64,000 nucleotides of DNA from Natrinema sp031626495 (GCF_031626495.1 NZ_JAMQOJ010000012.1:60774-124773); one strand, 5' to 3'; shown: positions 1-10,335, counted from the first letter of the stretch. Notes: generated by a model not told the origin, from the sequence alone. Numbers and translations: made by a program.

Positions 1-1
1 G

Positions 2-1504
2 GCCGCGATCGTCTACGAGGGGACCGAGCTGAGTTATGCGGAATTCTGGGAACGCGCCGGCCAGTTCGCGCAGGCGCTCGAGGACCGCGGCATCGGCGAG
101 GGCGACCGCGTCGGAATCTATCTGCCGAACCTCCCGCAGTTCGTCACGGCCTTCTACGGCACTCTGCGCGCCGGCGGGATCATCGTCCCGATGAATCCGC
201 AGTACAAGGCCCGCGAGATCAGCCACCTGCTGGGCGACAGCGGGGCGAAAGCGGTCGTCTCGCTGGCCGACAACGTCCCGAACGTCCTCGAGGTGCTCGA
301 CGATACCGACGTCGAGGAGGTCGTCAGCGTCGGTGCGGACGTCGACGGCGCGACCGAGTTCGACGACTTCCTCGCCGACGGGACGAAAGACATCGTCGAA
401 CGCGCGGACGACGACGTCGCCGTCCAGCCCTACACGTCGGGGACGACCGGCACGCCGAAGGGCGTCCTGCTGACCCATCACAACATCGGCTGGACGACGC
501 GAGCGAACGCGGACGTCCCGCCGGGCGGGTTCCAGGCCGCCGACCGGCTCGTCGGCACCCTGCCACTGTTCCACATTTACGGGATGTCCGTCGTGATGAA
601 CGGCGCGATGTACAGCGGCGGCACCTACTACCCCGTCCCCGAGTGGGACGCCCCGACCGTGATGGACCTCCTCGAGGACGAGGAGATTACCATCATGTTC
701 GGCGTGCCGGCGATGTTCAACGACATGATCAACCAGCCCGACGCCGAGGACTACGAGTTCGAGGCGCTGCGCTTCGCCAACTCCGGCGGCTCGAGCCTAC
801 CGATCGAGGTCCTGGAGCGCTTCGAGGAGCTGTGGGGCGTCGAGCTCTACGAGGGGTACGGCCTCACCGAGACGAGCCCGGTCACCCACGCTAACCGCGA
901 GAACGCCCGTCGGAAGGGCAGCATCGGTCGGACGCTCGAGGGCGTCGAAGCGAAAATCGTCGACGAGGACTTCGACGAGCTCCCGCGAGTCGAGGAAGGA
1001 CCGATCGACGAGGACGAGGCCGCAATCCACGAGATTACGGGCGAGCTCGTTATCCACGGCCCGAACGTGATGCAGGAGTACTACGGGCTGCCCGAGGCCA
1101 ACGACGAGGCCTTCACCGAAGCGGGCGGCAAGCGCTGGTTCCACACCGGCGACATCGGCTACTGGGACGAAGACGGCTTCTTCTACGTCGTCGACCGCGA
1201 GAAGCACATGATCGTCACCGGCGGCTACAACGTCTATCCGCGTGAAGTGGAGGAACTCCTCTTCGAACACGAGGACGTCGCCGACGCCGCCGTCGTCGGC
1301 GTGCCGGACGAGCGCCGCGGCGAGACCGTCAAGGCGTTCATCGTTCCCACGCCCGACGCCGAGGCGACGCCCGAAGACATCAAACAGTACTGTCTCGAGA
1401 ATCTCGCGGAGTACAAACACCCCCGCGAGGTCGAGTTCGTCAAGGAACTCCCGCGGACGACCACCGGCAAGGTCCAGAAGTTCGAACTCCGCGACGAGGA
1501 GTAA
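2..1504 (+). CDS. Long-chain acyl-CoA ligase (AMP-binding), 5' truncated by window edge
   Basis: The reading frame is open from base 2, so the gene begins before the window; about 500 residues are visible. It belongs to the ANL superfamily, which activates a carboxylic acid with ATP to an acyl-adenylate and then transfers it to CoA in the cytoplasm. The ATP-binding P-loop reads YTSGTTGTPKGVLLTHHN, the A5-type motif is YEGYGLTETSP, the hinge region is HTGDIGYWDEDGFFYVVDR, and the C-terminal catalytic lysine lies in TTTGKVQKFELRDEE just before the stop. It is followed after about 220 bases by an acyl-CoA dehydrogenase with its own promoter, which fits fatty-acid activation followed by beta-oxidation. 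Chain-length preference cannot be read from the sequence. Confidence 0.93.
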   Translation, partial: AAIVYEGTELSYAEFWERAGQFAQALEDRGIGEGDRVGIYLPNLPQFVTAFYGTLRAGGIIVPMNPQYKAREISHLLGDSGAKAVVSLADNVPNVLEVLDDTDVEEVVSVGADVDGATEFDDFLADGTKDIVERADDDVAVQPYTSGTTGTPKGVLLTHHNIGWTTRANADVPPGGFQAADRLVGTLPLFHIYGMSVVMNGAMYSGGTYYPVPEWDAPTVMDLLEDEEITIMFGVPAMFNDMINQPDAEDYEFEALRFANSGGSSLPIEVLERFEELWGVELYEGYGLTETSPVTHANRENARRKGSIGRTLEGVEAKIVDEDFDELPRVEEGPIDEDEAAIHEITGELVIHGPNVMQEYYGLPEANDEAFTEAGGKRWFHTGDIGYWDEDGFFYVVDREKHMIVTGGYNVYPREVEELLFEHEDVADAAVVGVPDERRGETVKAFIVPTPDAEATPEDIKQYCLENLAEYKHPREVEFVKELPRTTTGKVQKFELRDEE

Positions 1505-1691
1505 CGGCGTCACCGCTCGACTTTCGTTCTCGAGGCGCGAGGTGGTCGCCCCGGACCGTCCTCCCCCGGGTTCGATCCGCCCATCAGGCGAATGAGCCCG
1601 CGTAAGGGGGCCGCAGCCGTCGGTCTACCGAACGCATTAACATCGTTAGAAAGGAAAGGGTGATCTTTTGCAACTGTTGAATATATCGAAG

Positions 1692-1698
1692 CTATTTT
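1692..1698 (+). promoter_or_regulatory. TATA-like box of the acyl-CoA dehydrogenase at 1724
   Basis: The AT-rich motif CTATTTT is centred 29 bases before the ATG at 1724, the spacing expected for a leaderless haloarchaeal transcript. It also supports the ATG at 1724 over the in-frame TTG at 1718. Confidence 0.5.
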
Positions 1699-1723
1699 GG
1701 TACCGCTCTCCTAGTGATTGTAT

Positions 1724-2863
1724 ATGGCATTCACGCTGTCCGACGAACACAGGGCGATTCGCGAGGCCGTGCGCGAGTTCGGCGAAAACGAGATCAAGCC
1801 GGTGGCAGAGGAACACGACCAGGAGGGCAAGTATCCCGAAGACCTCCGCAAGACGGCTGCCGAGTACGACTTCGTCGCACCGAGTATTCCCCTCGACTAC
1901 GGTGGTGCCGGGATGGACAAGATCGCCTCGACGATCGTCACCGAGGAACTCTGGCGTGCGGATCCGGGGATCGGCTCCGCGATCGGCAGCGCCGGCTTCG
2001 GCTCGAACATGATCATCGAGTTCGGCGACGAGTGGATGAAAGAGGAGTGGTTGCCCAAGATCGCAAACGGCGAGACCGCGTCCGTGTCCATGATCTCCGA
2101 GCCCGCACACGGCTCGAACGTCGCCGGGATGGAGACAGTCGCCGAGAAGGACGGTGACGAGTACGTCGCCAACGGCAACAAGATGTGGATCACCAACGGC
2201 ACCGTCGCCGACGTCGGCGTCCTCATGGCCAAGACGAACCCCGGTGAGGGACACCGTGGCATCACCGCCTTCCTCGTCGAGATGGACTGGGACGGCATCA
2301 AGACCGAGAAGATCGACAACAAACTCGGTATCCGCGCGTCGGATCTCGCCGAAGTCATCATCGACGACGTCCGCATTCCCGAGGAGAACGTCATCGGCGA
2401 AGTCGACAAGGGCTTCTATCAGTTGATGGAGTTCTTCGCCTCTGGCCGAACTAACGTCGCCGCCCAGGCGGTCGGCGCCGCTCAGGGCGCCCTCGACGCC
2501 GCCATCGAGTACGCCAACGAGCGCGAGCAGTTCGACCAGAAGATCTCCGAGTTCCAGGCCATCCAGCACAAGATCGCCGAGATGGCCACCAAGGTCGAAG
2601 CCGCCCGCTCGCTGACCTACCGCGCCGCCTCACAGGTCGAGAAGAACAACCAGGACGTCGCCGCGCAGTACTCGAGCATGGCGAAGTACTTCGCCTCCGA
2701 AATCTCGGTCGAGGTCGCCGACGAGGGCATCCAGGTCCACGGTGGCTCGGGCTACGTCACGGACTACCCCGCCGAGCGCTACTACCGCGACGCCCGGATC
2801 ACGAAGATCTACGAGGGCACCAGCGAGATCCAGAAGAACATCATCGCCGACCAGATCCTCTAG
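1724..2863 (+). CDS. Acyl-CoA dehydrogenase
   Basis: This 379-residue protein is a flavin-dependent acyl-CoA dehydrogenase that makes the trans-2-enoyl-CoA in the first oxidation step of beta-oxidation, passing electrons to ETF. The N-terminal helical domain starts MAFTLSDEHRAIREAVREF; the FAD/substrate middle domain includes MISEPAHGSNVAGMETVAEK and WITNGTVADVGVLM. The C-terminal signature IYEGTSEIQKN supplies the usual catalytic glutamate (Glu of YEG). Length is normal for the family. The start at 1724 is chosen because it matches the family N-terminus and lies at leaderless distance from a TATA-like box; a TTG two codons upstream is less likely. It stands between a ligase and a convergent thiolase gene. 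Confidence 0.95.
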   Translation: MAFTLSDEHRAIREAVREFGENEIKPVAEEHDQEGKYPEDLRKTAAEYDFVAPSIPLDYGGAGMDKIASTIVTEELWRADPGIGSAIGSAGFGSNMIIEFGDEWMKEEWLPKIANGETASVSMISEPAHGSNVAGMETVAEKDGDEYVANGNKMWITNGTVADVGVLMAKTNPGEGHRGITAFLVEMDWDGIKTEKIDNKLGIRASDLAEVIIDDVRIPEENVIGEVDKGFYQLMEFFASGRTNVAAQAVGAAQGALDAAIEYANEREQFDQKISEFQAIQHKIAEMATKVEAARSLTYRAASQVEKNNQDVAAQYSSMAKYFASEISVEVADEGIQVHGGSGYVTDYPAERYYRDARITKIYEGTSEIQKNIIADQIL

Positions 2864-3030
2864 GCAGGTCCGAACCGACAGCTCTGGCGTCGAATACTCG
2901 GTATTTTTGCAGGCCGCGATCGGATAGGTGACGCGCTCGGATCGGGCTCTTCCGCCCGAGTACCGTACTCGAGGTTTTACTCGGGGTTGAATGTGAACGC
3001 TGTAGAGAACCGTATCGAGGCGAGCCGTGC

Positions 3031-4173
3031 TTACTGCTCGGGGACGCGGAATTCGACGGCCGCACCCTGACCATAGCCGACGCACATCGTCGAGAGCCCC
3101 AGCCCGCCGCCCCGACGCTGGAGTTCGTGGATCAGCGTGACCGGCAGGCGGGCACCCGACGCGCCCAACGGGTGGCCAATCGCGATCGCGCCGCCGTTGA
3201 CGTTGAACTGCTCGTCGTCGAAGCCGAGTTCGTCCCGGCAGTAGATCGTCTGGCTGGCGAAGGCCTCGTTGAGTTCCACGAGGTCGTAGTCGTCGGCCGA
3301 ACGGCCGTTTCGCTCCCAGATGCCACGTACCGCGGGCACCGGGCCGATGCCCATGACAGTGGGGTCGACGCCGGCGACGTTGTGGTCCTCGATCTCCGCC
3401 ATGATCTCGAGGCCGCGATCCTCGGCGAACTCGCGGCTCGTGATGAGAACGCCCGCCGCGCCGTCGGAGACCTGCGAGGCGTTGGCGGCGGTGACGGTGC
3501 CGTCCTCCTCGAACGCGGGCGGGAGGCCGGCGATCTTCTCTCTGGTCGTGCCGGGACGGAGCCCCTCGTCCTCGGTGACGGTGCCGTCCTCCGTCTCGAT
3601 GGGGACGATCTCGTCGTCGAACTTCCCGTCCTCGGTGGCCTCGCAGGCTCGTTGCTGACTGCGAGCGCCGTACTCGTCCTGTTCCTCGCGGGAGATATCG
3701 TACTCTCGAGCGACTTTCTCGGCGGTCTGGCCCATCGCGAGGCCGGCCGCGTCGTACTGCTCGGCGATACCCGCGTAGGAGTCGATCCCCTTCCGGCGCT
3801 CGTTGCGGGACATGTTCTCGACGCCGCCGGCGACGATGGCGTCGCGCTGGCCCGCCCGGATGGCGTCGCTGGCGCTCATGACCGCCTCCGCCGAGGAGGC
3901 ACAGAGCCGGTCGATGGTCGTCCCGGGGACGCCCTCACCCAGCTCCGAGAGCAGCGCGATGACCCGCGCGATGTTGTTGCTCTGCTCGTTGACCTGCTTG
4001 GCACAGCCCCAGCGCACGTCGTCGACGTCCTCGCCGGAGAGGCCCGTCCGCTCGAGCATCTCGTCGACGAGCGGCACGGAGAGCTGCTCGCTGGGCGTCT
4101 CGGCGTAGACGCCGCCGTGTTTGCCCTGCGGAGTCCGGACTGCCTGCACGATAACTGGCTGCCGATCGCTCAT
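3031..4173 (-). CDS. Thiolase family protein (acetyl-CoA C-acyltransferase)
   Basis: A 380-residue thiolase that would cleave 3-ketoacyl-CoA with CoA, or run in reverse to condense acetyl-CoA. The acyl-accepting nucleophile is Cys91 in RLCASSAEAV, a little different from the common CASG/CSSG. The C-terminal part keeps NGGAIAIGHPLGASGAR (catalytic His) and LSTMCVGYGQGAAVEF (second Cys). The ATG at 4173 gives the family-typical start SDRQPVIVQAVRTPQGK. It is divergently arranged with the hydroxyacyl-CoA dehydrogenase at 4359 across 185 bases, so the two successive beta-oxidation steps may share a control region. Confidence 0.95.
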   Translation of the reverse strand: MSDRQPVIVQAVRTPQGKHGGVYAETPSEQLSVPLVDEMLERTGLSGEDVDDVRWGCAKQVNEQSNNIARVIALLSELGEGVPGTTIDRLCASSAEAVMSASDAIRAGQRDAIVAGGVENMSRNERRKGIDSYAGIAEQYDAAGLAMGQTAEKVAREYDISREEQDEYGARSQQRACEATEDGKFDDEIVPIETEDGTVTEDEGLRPGTTREKIAGLPPAFEEDGTVTAANASQVSDGAAGVLITSREFAEDRGLEIMAEIEDHNVAGVDPTVMGIGPVPAVRGIWERNGRSADDYDLVELNEAFASQTIYCRDELGFDDEQFNVNGGAIAIGHPLGASGARLPVTLIHELQRRGGGLGLSTMCVGYGQGAAVEFRVPEQ

Positions 4174-4358
4174 TGGTAGGCGGTAACTCGCCCTCCGGCG
4201 GTAAAGTAGCTCCGCTCTATCGCTCGATTTCGCGCCGCCCCGTCGACGGTGTCCCGCGCTCGAGGCGACCGTCCGGCGACCGCAGACGCCATCCGGTATC
4301 ATCGCGCTCGTTCCGCGGTATGGGAACGCTTTTGGCCGTTTCCGCCGAGGTGTCGCAC

Positions 4359-5246
<888 letters not shown>

Positions 5247-5693
5247 GGCGGGGAGCGGATCGACACATACGGCAGGGAACGGATCCGAAGTCGAGCGACT
5301 GCCCGCCGGCCGGTCTCGGCAATCCCAACTAGTTAGGCGTTCCGCTTGTTATATTTCCCTGCTTACAATCAGATACCGCCCGAGTCATCGGGCGGCGGCC
5401 CCGGGGGCGCACGTGGGAAAACGACGGGGCCACTTTCGGACTCGGTCACCACTCCCAGCATCGGAACGGCCCGCGTGCCGGCCGGGCGGTTCGAGATCCG
5501 CCGTCTGGCCAACCTGTTCTCGAGCGGACTGCCGAACGCAGACGCCGCGGTTCGCGACACATCCCAGTCGACGTGGCGACGCGCGGCGACGCCGTGAGCG
5601 GACGGACGAGTGGCGGTCGTTCGGCCGCACCTCGTCGTCGGCCCGCGATCGGTAATGCGGGCACTTTTAGCCGCCGCTGAGCAAGGAATCGAT
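5247..5693 (+). other. Intergenic region with promoter-like box and GC hairpin
   Basis: This 447-base gap has no convincing gene. A TATA-like GTTATATTT lies at about 5348-5356. About 25 bases later comes a perfect 7-bp hairpin, ccgcccg at 5376-5382 pairing with cgggcgg at 5389-5395 around a 6-base loop. It could be the start of a long leader or a small RNA; short open frames here lack coding character. Confidence 0.35.
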
Positions 5694-8600
5694 ATGTCTC
5701 TGGAACCGAGCGCCGACCCGGCTGCCGACCGGCGAGCGAACTACGACTACCGGAGCGACGACGTCGACCGCCCGGCGCTGGTCGCCGACCTCGAGGACCT
5801 CGTCGACTGCGAGGTTCGGGCCGACTCCTACTCCCGTGAGCTGTACGCGACGGACGCGAGCCCCTACGAGATGACGCCGATCGCCGTCGCCTTCCCCGAG
5901 TCGACGGCCGACGTGGCGGGGATCCTCGAGTACTGCGCCGCCCGCGAGATTCCGGTCCTCCCTCGGGGCGGCGGGACGAGTCTGGCCGGCCAGACGGTCA
6001 ACCGGGCCGTCGTGCTCGATTTCAGCCGCCACATGAACGAGATACTCGATATCGATCCCGACGGCCGTATCGCGACGGTCCAGCCCGGGACGATCCTCGG
6101 GACGCTGAACGAGGCGCTCGCCCCCCACGACCTCAAATTCGCTCCCGACCCCGCGTGGGGCGACAAGAGCGCCATCGGCGGCGCGATCGGCAACAACTCG
6201 ACCGGCTCGCACTCCCTGAAATACGGGAAGACCGACGCCTACATCGAGGCAGTCGAGGCTGTCCTCGCCGACGGCACCGTCACCCGTTTCGGCGAGGTCA
6301 CCCTCGAGGAGATCGCCGAGCGAGCGGACCCTGACGGCTACCTCGAGGAGCGGATCTACGCCGAAGTCGACCGGATCCTGCGTGAAGACGCCGATCGCAT
6401 CGACGAAACGTATCCCGATCTCAAGCGTAACGTGTCGGGATACAACCTCGACCGGCTCGTCGCCGAGGCTCGCGGCGACGAATTGCCGGGCGGCGAGGAG
6501 ACTGGAGAACCCGGCACCGTCAACCTCGCGCGCCTGCTGGCCGGCAGCGAGGGCACGCTGGCGGTCGTCACCGAGGCGACGGTCTCGCTCGAGCCCGTTC
6601 CGGAGACGAAGGCGGTCTCCCTCCTTTGCTATCCCGATCTCCACGAGGCGATGCGGGACGTGGAGCCGATCCTCGCACACGAGCCATCGGCCGTCGAGGT
6701 CCTCGACGACGTGCTGATCGACCTCGCGCGTGACACCGCGGAGTTCGGTCCCGTCACGGAGATGCTGCCGGAGGGGACCAACGCCGTACTCCTCGTGGAG
6801 TTCTACGCCGAGGACGCCGACCACGGCAAAGAGCAGGTCGCCGGCTTGCTCGCCGACCGGGTGCCGTCGGCGACGCCAGCGGGCGAGCCGGCCGCCGACG
6901 CGCCACACAGCGGGGCGGAGACGCTCGCGCTCGAGGCGCTCGAGGCCTACGACGACGCCGAGCGCGCGAAGCTCTGGAAGCTGCGCAAGTCCGGCCTGCC
7001 GATCCTGCTCTCGCGAACCACGGACGCGAAGCACATCTCCTTCATCGAAGACACCGCGATCCCGCCCGCCCAGCTTCCCGAGTTCGTCGAGCGCTTCGAG
7101 GAAATCCTCGAGGCTCACGACACCTACGCCAGCTTCTACGCCCACGCCGGCCCCGGCGTGCTCCACGTCCGGCCGCTGGTCAATACGAAGACCGAGATCG
7201 GGCTCGAGCAACTCCACGGCATCGCGGACGACGTGACGGACCTCGTCGTCGAACTCGGCGGCTCGGTGTCGGGCGAACACGGCGACGGGCGCGCCCGCAC
7301 GCAGTGGAACCACAAACTCTACGGCGACGAACTCTGGGAGACGTTCCAGGAGCTCAAGACGGCGTTCGACCCCGACTGGATCCTGAACCCGGGACAGGTC
7401 GTCTTCCGCGAGGACGACCCGACGGACCTCCGCGAGCACCTGCGGTTCGATCCCGACTACGAGTTCGAGACGGGCTTCGAGCCCGCCCTGAACTGGGACA
7501 ACGACAACGGGATGCAGGGTATGGTCGAGCTCTGCCACGGCTGCGGCGGCTGTCGCGGCGAGCAGTCGACGACCGGCGGCGTGATGTGTCCGACCTACCG
7601 GGCGAGCCGCGAGGAGATCACGGCGACCCGCGGCCGGGCGAACGCGCTCCGGCAAGCGATGAGCGGCGACTTACAGCCCGACGAAGCGTTTTCCGACGAG
7701 TTCGTCGAGGAGGTGATGGACCTCTGTATCGGCTGCAAGGGCTGTGCCATCGACTGCCCGAGCGAGGTCGACATGGCGAAGCTCAAAGCCGAGGTGAGTC
7801 ACGAGTACCACCAGCGAAACGGCGCGTCGCTGCGCGATCGGCTCTTCGCCAACGTCGCGACCCTCTCGAGATGGGGGTCGTGGCTCGCGCCGTTCTCCAA
7901 CGCCGCACCGAAACTGCCGGGGGCGCGGAAGTTGCTCGAGGCCGTCGTCGGAATCGATGCCGATCGGCCGCTGCCGACGTTCCACGCGAAGACGTTTCGG
8001 GACTGGTTCCGCGAGCGAGGCGGGTCGAGGATCAGCGAGGGGGAGGCCCGGCGCACGGCCCTCCTCTACCCCGACACGTACACTAACTACAGCCATCCCG
8101 AGGCCGGCAAAGCGGCCGTCCGCGTGCTCGAGGCCGCGGGCGTCCGCGTCGCCGTCCCCGACAGTCTCGGCGACACCGGTCGGCCGGCCTTTTCGAAGGG
8201 TTTCCTCGAGAAGGCGCGGGACGCGGCCCGCGAGAACGTCACCGCGCTCGCGCCGCGGGTCGAAGACGGCTGGGACGTGGTCGTTATCGAGCCCTCCGAC
8301 GCGGTCATGTTCCAGTCGGACTACCTCGACCTGCTCTCGACCGAGGCGGCGGAGACGCTGGCGGCGGCGACCTACGGCGTCTGCGAGTACATCGATACCT
8401 TCCGGCTGGACGAGGAGATCGACTTCGACCCCGCGGCGGTCCAGCAGGACCTCGTCTATCACGGCCACTGCCACCAGAAGTCGGTCGCGAAGGACCACCA
8501 CGCGGTCGGCGTTCTCCGACGGGCAGGCTACGCCGTCGACCCGCTCGATTCGGGCTGTTGTGGCATGGCCGGCAGCTTCGGCTACGAGGCCGAACACGCC

Positions 8601-8777
8601 TCGATGAGCGATGCGATCGGTGAGATTCTCTACGAACAGGTCGACGAAAGCGACGGCGACCGCGTCGTCGCACCCGGGGCCTCCTGTCGCACGCAACTCC
8701 AGAACCGCCCGGGTGCCGGTTCGGAGCCGCCGACGCCGATCGAAGTCGTCGCGGCGGCGCTCGAGGGGCCACGGTAG
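5694..8777 (+). CDS. FAD-linked oxidase / Fe-S / CCG-domain fusion (D-lactate- or glycolate-type dehydrogenase)
   Basis: This 1027-residue fusion probably oxidises a 2-hydroxy acid and hands electrons to a quinone or other carrier at the membrane. In order it shows a vanillyl-alcohol-oxidase-type FAD domain (residues about 65-270; PVLPRGGGTSLAGQ and AIGNNSTGSHSLKYGK), the FAD-oxidase C domain with SVSGEHGDGRART (about 520-535), a two-cluster 4Fe-4S module starting with C614-HG-C617-GG-C620 and the second set C678-IG-C681-KG-C684-AID-C688-P, and CCG domains ending with YHGHCHQKS and GCCGMAGSFGYE near residues 923-960. ATG 5694 is preferred; an in-frame ATG at 5655 is possible. Substrate is not fixed by sequence; D-lactate is the most common annotation. 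Confidence 0.9.
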   Translation: MSLEPSADPAADRRANYDYRSDDVDRPALVADLEDLVDCEVRADSYSRELYATDASPYEMTPIAVAFPESTADVAGILEYCAAREIPVLPRGGGTSLAGQTVNRAVVLDFSRHMNEILDIDPDGRIATVQPGTILGTLNEALAPHDLKFAPDPAWGDKSAIGGAIGNNSTGSHSLKYGKTDAYIEAVEAVLADGTVTRFGEVTLEEIAERADPDGYLEERIYAEVDRILREDADRIDETYPDLKRNVSGYNLDRLVAEARGDELPGGEETGEPGTVNLARLLAGSEGTLAVVTEATVSLEPVPETKAVSLLCYPDLHEAMRDVEPILAHEPSAVEVLDDVLIDLARDTAEFGPVTEMLPEGTNAVLLVEFYAEDADHGKEQVAGLLADRVPSATPAGEPAADAPHSGAETLALEALEAYDDAERAKLWKLRKSGLPILLSRTTDAKHISFIEDTAIPPAQLPEFVERFEEILEAHDTYASFYAHAGPGVLHVRPLVNTKTEIGLEQLHGIADDVTDLVVELGGSVSGEHGDGRARTQWNHKLYGDELWETFQELKTAFDPDWILNPGQVVFREDDPTDLREHLRFDPDYEFETGFEPALNWDNDNGMQGMVELCHGCGGCRGEQSTTGGVMCPTYRASREEITATRGRANALRQAMSGDLQPDEAFSDEFVEEVMDLCIGCKGCAIDCPSEVDMAKLKAEVSHEYHQRNGASLRDRLFANVATLSRWGSWLAPFSNAAPKLPGARKLLEAVVGIDADRPLPTFHAKTFRDWFRERGGSRISEGEARRTALLYPDTYTNYSHPEAGKAAVRVLEAAGVRVAVPDSLGDTGRPAFSKGFLEKARDAARENVTALAPRVEDGWDVVVIEPSDAVMFQSDYLDLLSTEAAETLAAATYGVCEYIDTFRLDEEIDFDPAAVQQDLVYHGHCHQKSVAKDHHAVGVLRRAGYAVDPLDSGCCGMAGSFGYEAEHASMSDAIGEILYEQVDESDGDRVVAPGASCRTQLQNRPGAGSEPPTPIEVVAAALEGPR

Positions 8778-8876
8778 CGCCGCCCACACAGCGCTCGCCG
8801 ATAGCTCGTCACTTGCAATCCGGACCGTCGAATCGACTGACGTCGCAGTATCTGTCGCTTCTGAAGAGCGAAATCA

Positions 8877-8883
8877 TTTATTA
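8877..8883 (+). promoter_or_regulatory. TATA box for the candidate RNA at 8901
   Basis: TTTATTA stands in a convergent intergenic gap, where neither flanking gene needs a promoter. Its centre is about 21-25 bases before the start of the structured stretch at 8901-8905, the distance at which an archaeal transcript would begin. Confidence 0.45.
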
Positions 8884-8900
8884 GGGTCGTCGACAAACCA

Positions 8901-9007
8901 CGAGACGCTTCCGGTAACGGAAGCCGCTGTGTGAGGGCCTAAACGGTAGGTGGTGTGCGACCCTCACACATGGCGCACCTCGCGGTGCACTCGTCCATTC
9001 GGACTCG
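8901..9007 (+). ncRNA. Candidate structured non-coding RNA (four hairpins, closing stem)
   Basis: No protein frame fits here, but the sequence folds strongly by eye. Hairpin 1 pairs 8907-8913 with 8918-8924 (7 bp) and has a GTAA tetraloop of the GNRA class. Hairpin 2 pairs 8928-8937 with 8961-8970 (10 perfect bp) around a 23-base loop. Hairpin 3 pairs 8975-8979 with 8984-8988, and hairpin 4 pairs 8993-8996 with 9001-9004. Bases 8901-8904 (CGAG) can pair with 9004-9007 (CTCG) and close the whole as a multibranch structure. A competing pairing, GTGCG 8955-8959 with CGCAC 8974-8978, would disrupt hairpin 3. A TATA box precedes it and the flanking genes converge on it. I do not recognise an Rfam family. 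Confidence 0.5.
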
Positions 9008-9123
9008 AATTAAAAGAGACTATCCCCTGTTAATTTGGTCACCAGCGAACAGTCGCGTCTGACTGAGTTTCGGCGACGCCGACAGCCACCGACGGCGTAG
9101 CTGCCGGCCGACGGTCGCGGCCG

Positions 9124-10164
9124 TCAGATACCGATCAGTTCGTCGTATCGCGCGCCCGTCTGCTTCAGCGTCTCGGTCGAGTAGAGCCGTTCGTGGTCGA
9201 CGGGGAGGTAGTCGGCCGCCAGTTCGTCGATCTTCTCGTCGACGGCCTCGGGATCCCGGCCGTGGATCATCGTAAACAGGTTGTACGGCCACTCCTGATC
9301 GGGTCTGCGCGGTCGGTGGTAGCAGAGCGTGACGTACGAGAGCCCGCCGGCGCGTTCGCCCCACTCGTCGAGGCGGTCGTCTGGCACGTTCCAGACGACC
9401 ATGCAGTTGGCGTCGAAGCCCGTCACGACGTGGTTGACGATACAGCCGATGCGCTTGATACAGCCGTTCTCGAGCAGGCGCTCGACCGCCGCGAGCACGT
9501 CCTCGACTGCGTATCCCAGCCGTTCGGCGGCGTCGCGGTACGGCGTCGCCGTCAGCGGGAAGCCGTCCTGGATCTCGAGCAACAACTCGGCCTCGAGCGC
9601 GGAGAGATCGCCGGTCGCCGCCTCGCTGATCCGGGTGGCCGAGGAGTCGGTGCGTGCCTCGAGGGATTCACGCGCAAAGCGGTCGGCGTTGACCACGGGA
9701 AACTCGAGGTCGATGTAGTAGTCGGTCAGCATCGGCAGGTTCAGCACGGTACAGCCGGTCCGTTCCTCGATCTCGGCGAGGATCTCGTCGCGGGTCTCCC
9801 GCGAGCCGGCGGTGACGACGAACCACATGTTCCACTCGTGGTCACGGGCGTAATTGTGGTTGACCTGTCGGTAGTCGTTGACGATCGCCGCGATCTCGTC
9901 GAATCGGTCCTCCGGGGCCTGTACCGCGGCAAGCGTCGACGAGCCGATGACGGGCGGGTTGAGGACGGCACCGAACCGCCGGACGATCCCCGCCTCTTTC
10001 AGCGCGCGGACGCGGTCGACTGCGTCCGACTCCTCGAGGCCGATTTCGGCACCGACGCGACGGAACGGGCGCTCGACGACGGGGAAGCCGCTCTGATAGC
10101 CGTCGATCAGCGCCGCATCCGCGTCGTCGACCGTCTCGCGCCAGTTCCCCGTCAGGCTACTCAT
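9124..10164 (-). CDS. Siroheme decarboxylase, fused AhbA/AhbB-type
   Basis: A 346-residue protein made of two Lrp/AsnC-like halves (about 1-165 and 180-346). Each half has a winged-helix part followed by an alpha-beta sandwich. In the archaeal siroheme-dependent heme pathway, AhbA and AhbB form a dimer that decarboxylates siroheme to didecarboxysiroheme; here both are on one chain. Characteristic stretches are RRFGAVLNPPVIG, NHNYARDHEWNMWFVV, then KRIGCIVNHVVTGFDANCMV and CYHRPRRPDQEWPYNLFTM, the last being typical of NirD/H-like siroheme decarboxylases rather than of DNA-binding Lrp regulators. ATG 10164 gives a clean start. It is divergent from the phosphoribosyltransferase at 10336. Confidence 0.88.
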   Translation of the reverse strand: MSSLTGNWRETVDDADAALIDGYQSGFPVVERPFRRVGAEIGLEESDAVDRVRALKEAGIVRRFGAVLNPPVIGSSTLAAVQAPEDRFDEIAAIVNDYRQVNHNYARDHEWNMWFVVTAGSRETRDEILAEIEERTGCTVLNLPMLTDYYIDLEFPVVNADRFARESLEARTDSSATRISEAATGDLSALEAELLLEIQDGFPLTATPYRDAAERLGYAVEDVLAAVERLLENGCIKRIGCIVNHVVTGFDANCMVVWNVPDDRLDEWGERAGGLSYVTLCYHRPRRPDQEWPYNLFTMIHGRDPEAVDEKIDELAADYLPVDHERLYSTETLKQTGARYDELIGI

Positions 10165-10335
10165 TGGTGGCCCTAGGGAGAAGGGGGCTGTATCGTTTTC
10201 GGGTCCGCCCGGTCGCTGGGAGCGGGTCGATTCCTGTGGTTCCACCGTCGAGCGGCACGAAACCCACCATTTGACGGGCGAACGTCCGCCGGAAGCGGGA
10301 GACTTTTGCGCGATCCAGCCCAACGCTCGCACGAT

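Noticed and set aside
1560..1590. GGGTTCGATCC resembling a tRNA T-arm
   Set aside because: The flanking bases do not pair as a T-stem and no acceptor, D or anticodon arm can be built around it.
5667..7655. Long minus-strand open frame opposite the FAD/Fe-S oxidoreductase
   Set aside because: Opposite-strand shadow of a clearly conserved multi-domain protein; composition does not resemble a real protein.
9124..10164. Annotation as a plain Lrp/AsnC transcription regulator
   Set aside because: Length of two fused units and the HRPRRPDQEWPYNLF-type segments match siroheme decarboxylase, not DNA-binding Lrp proteins.
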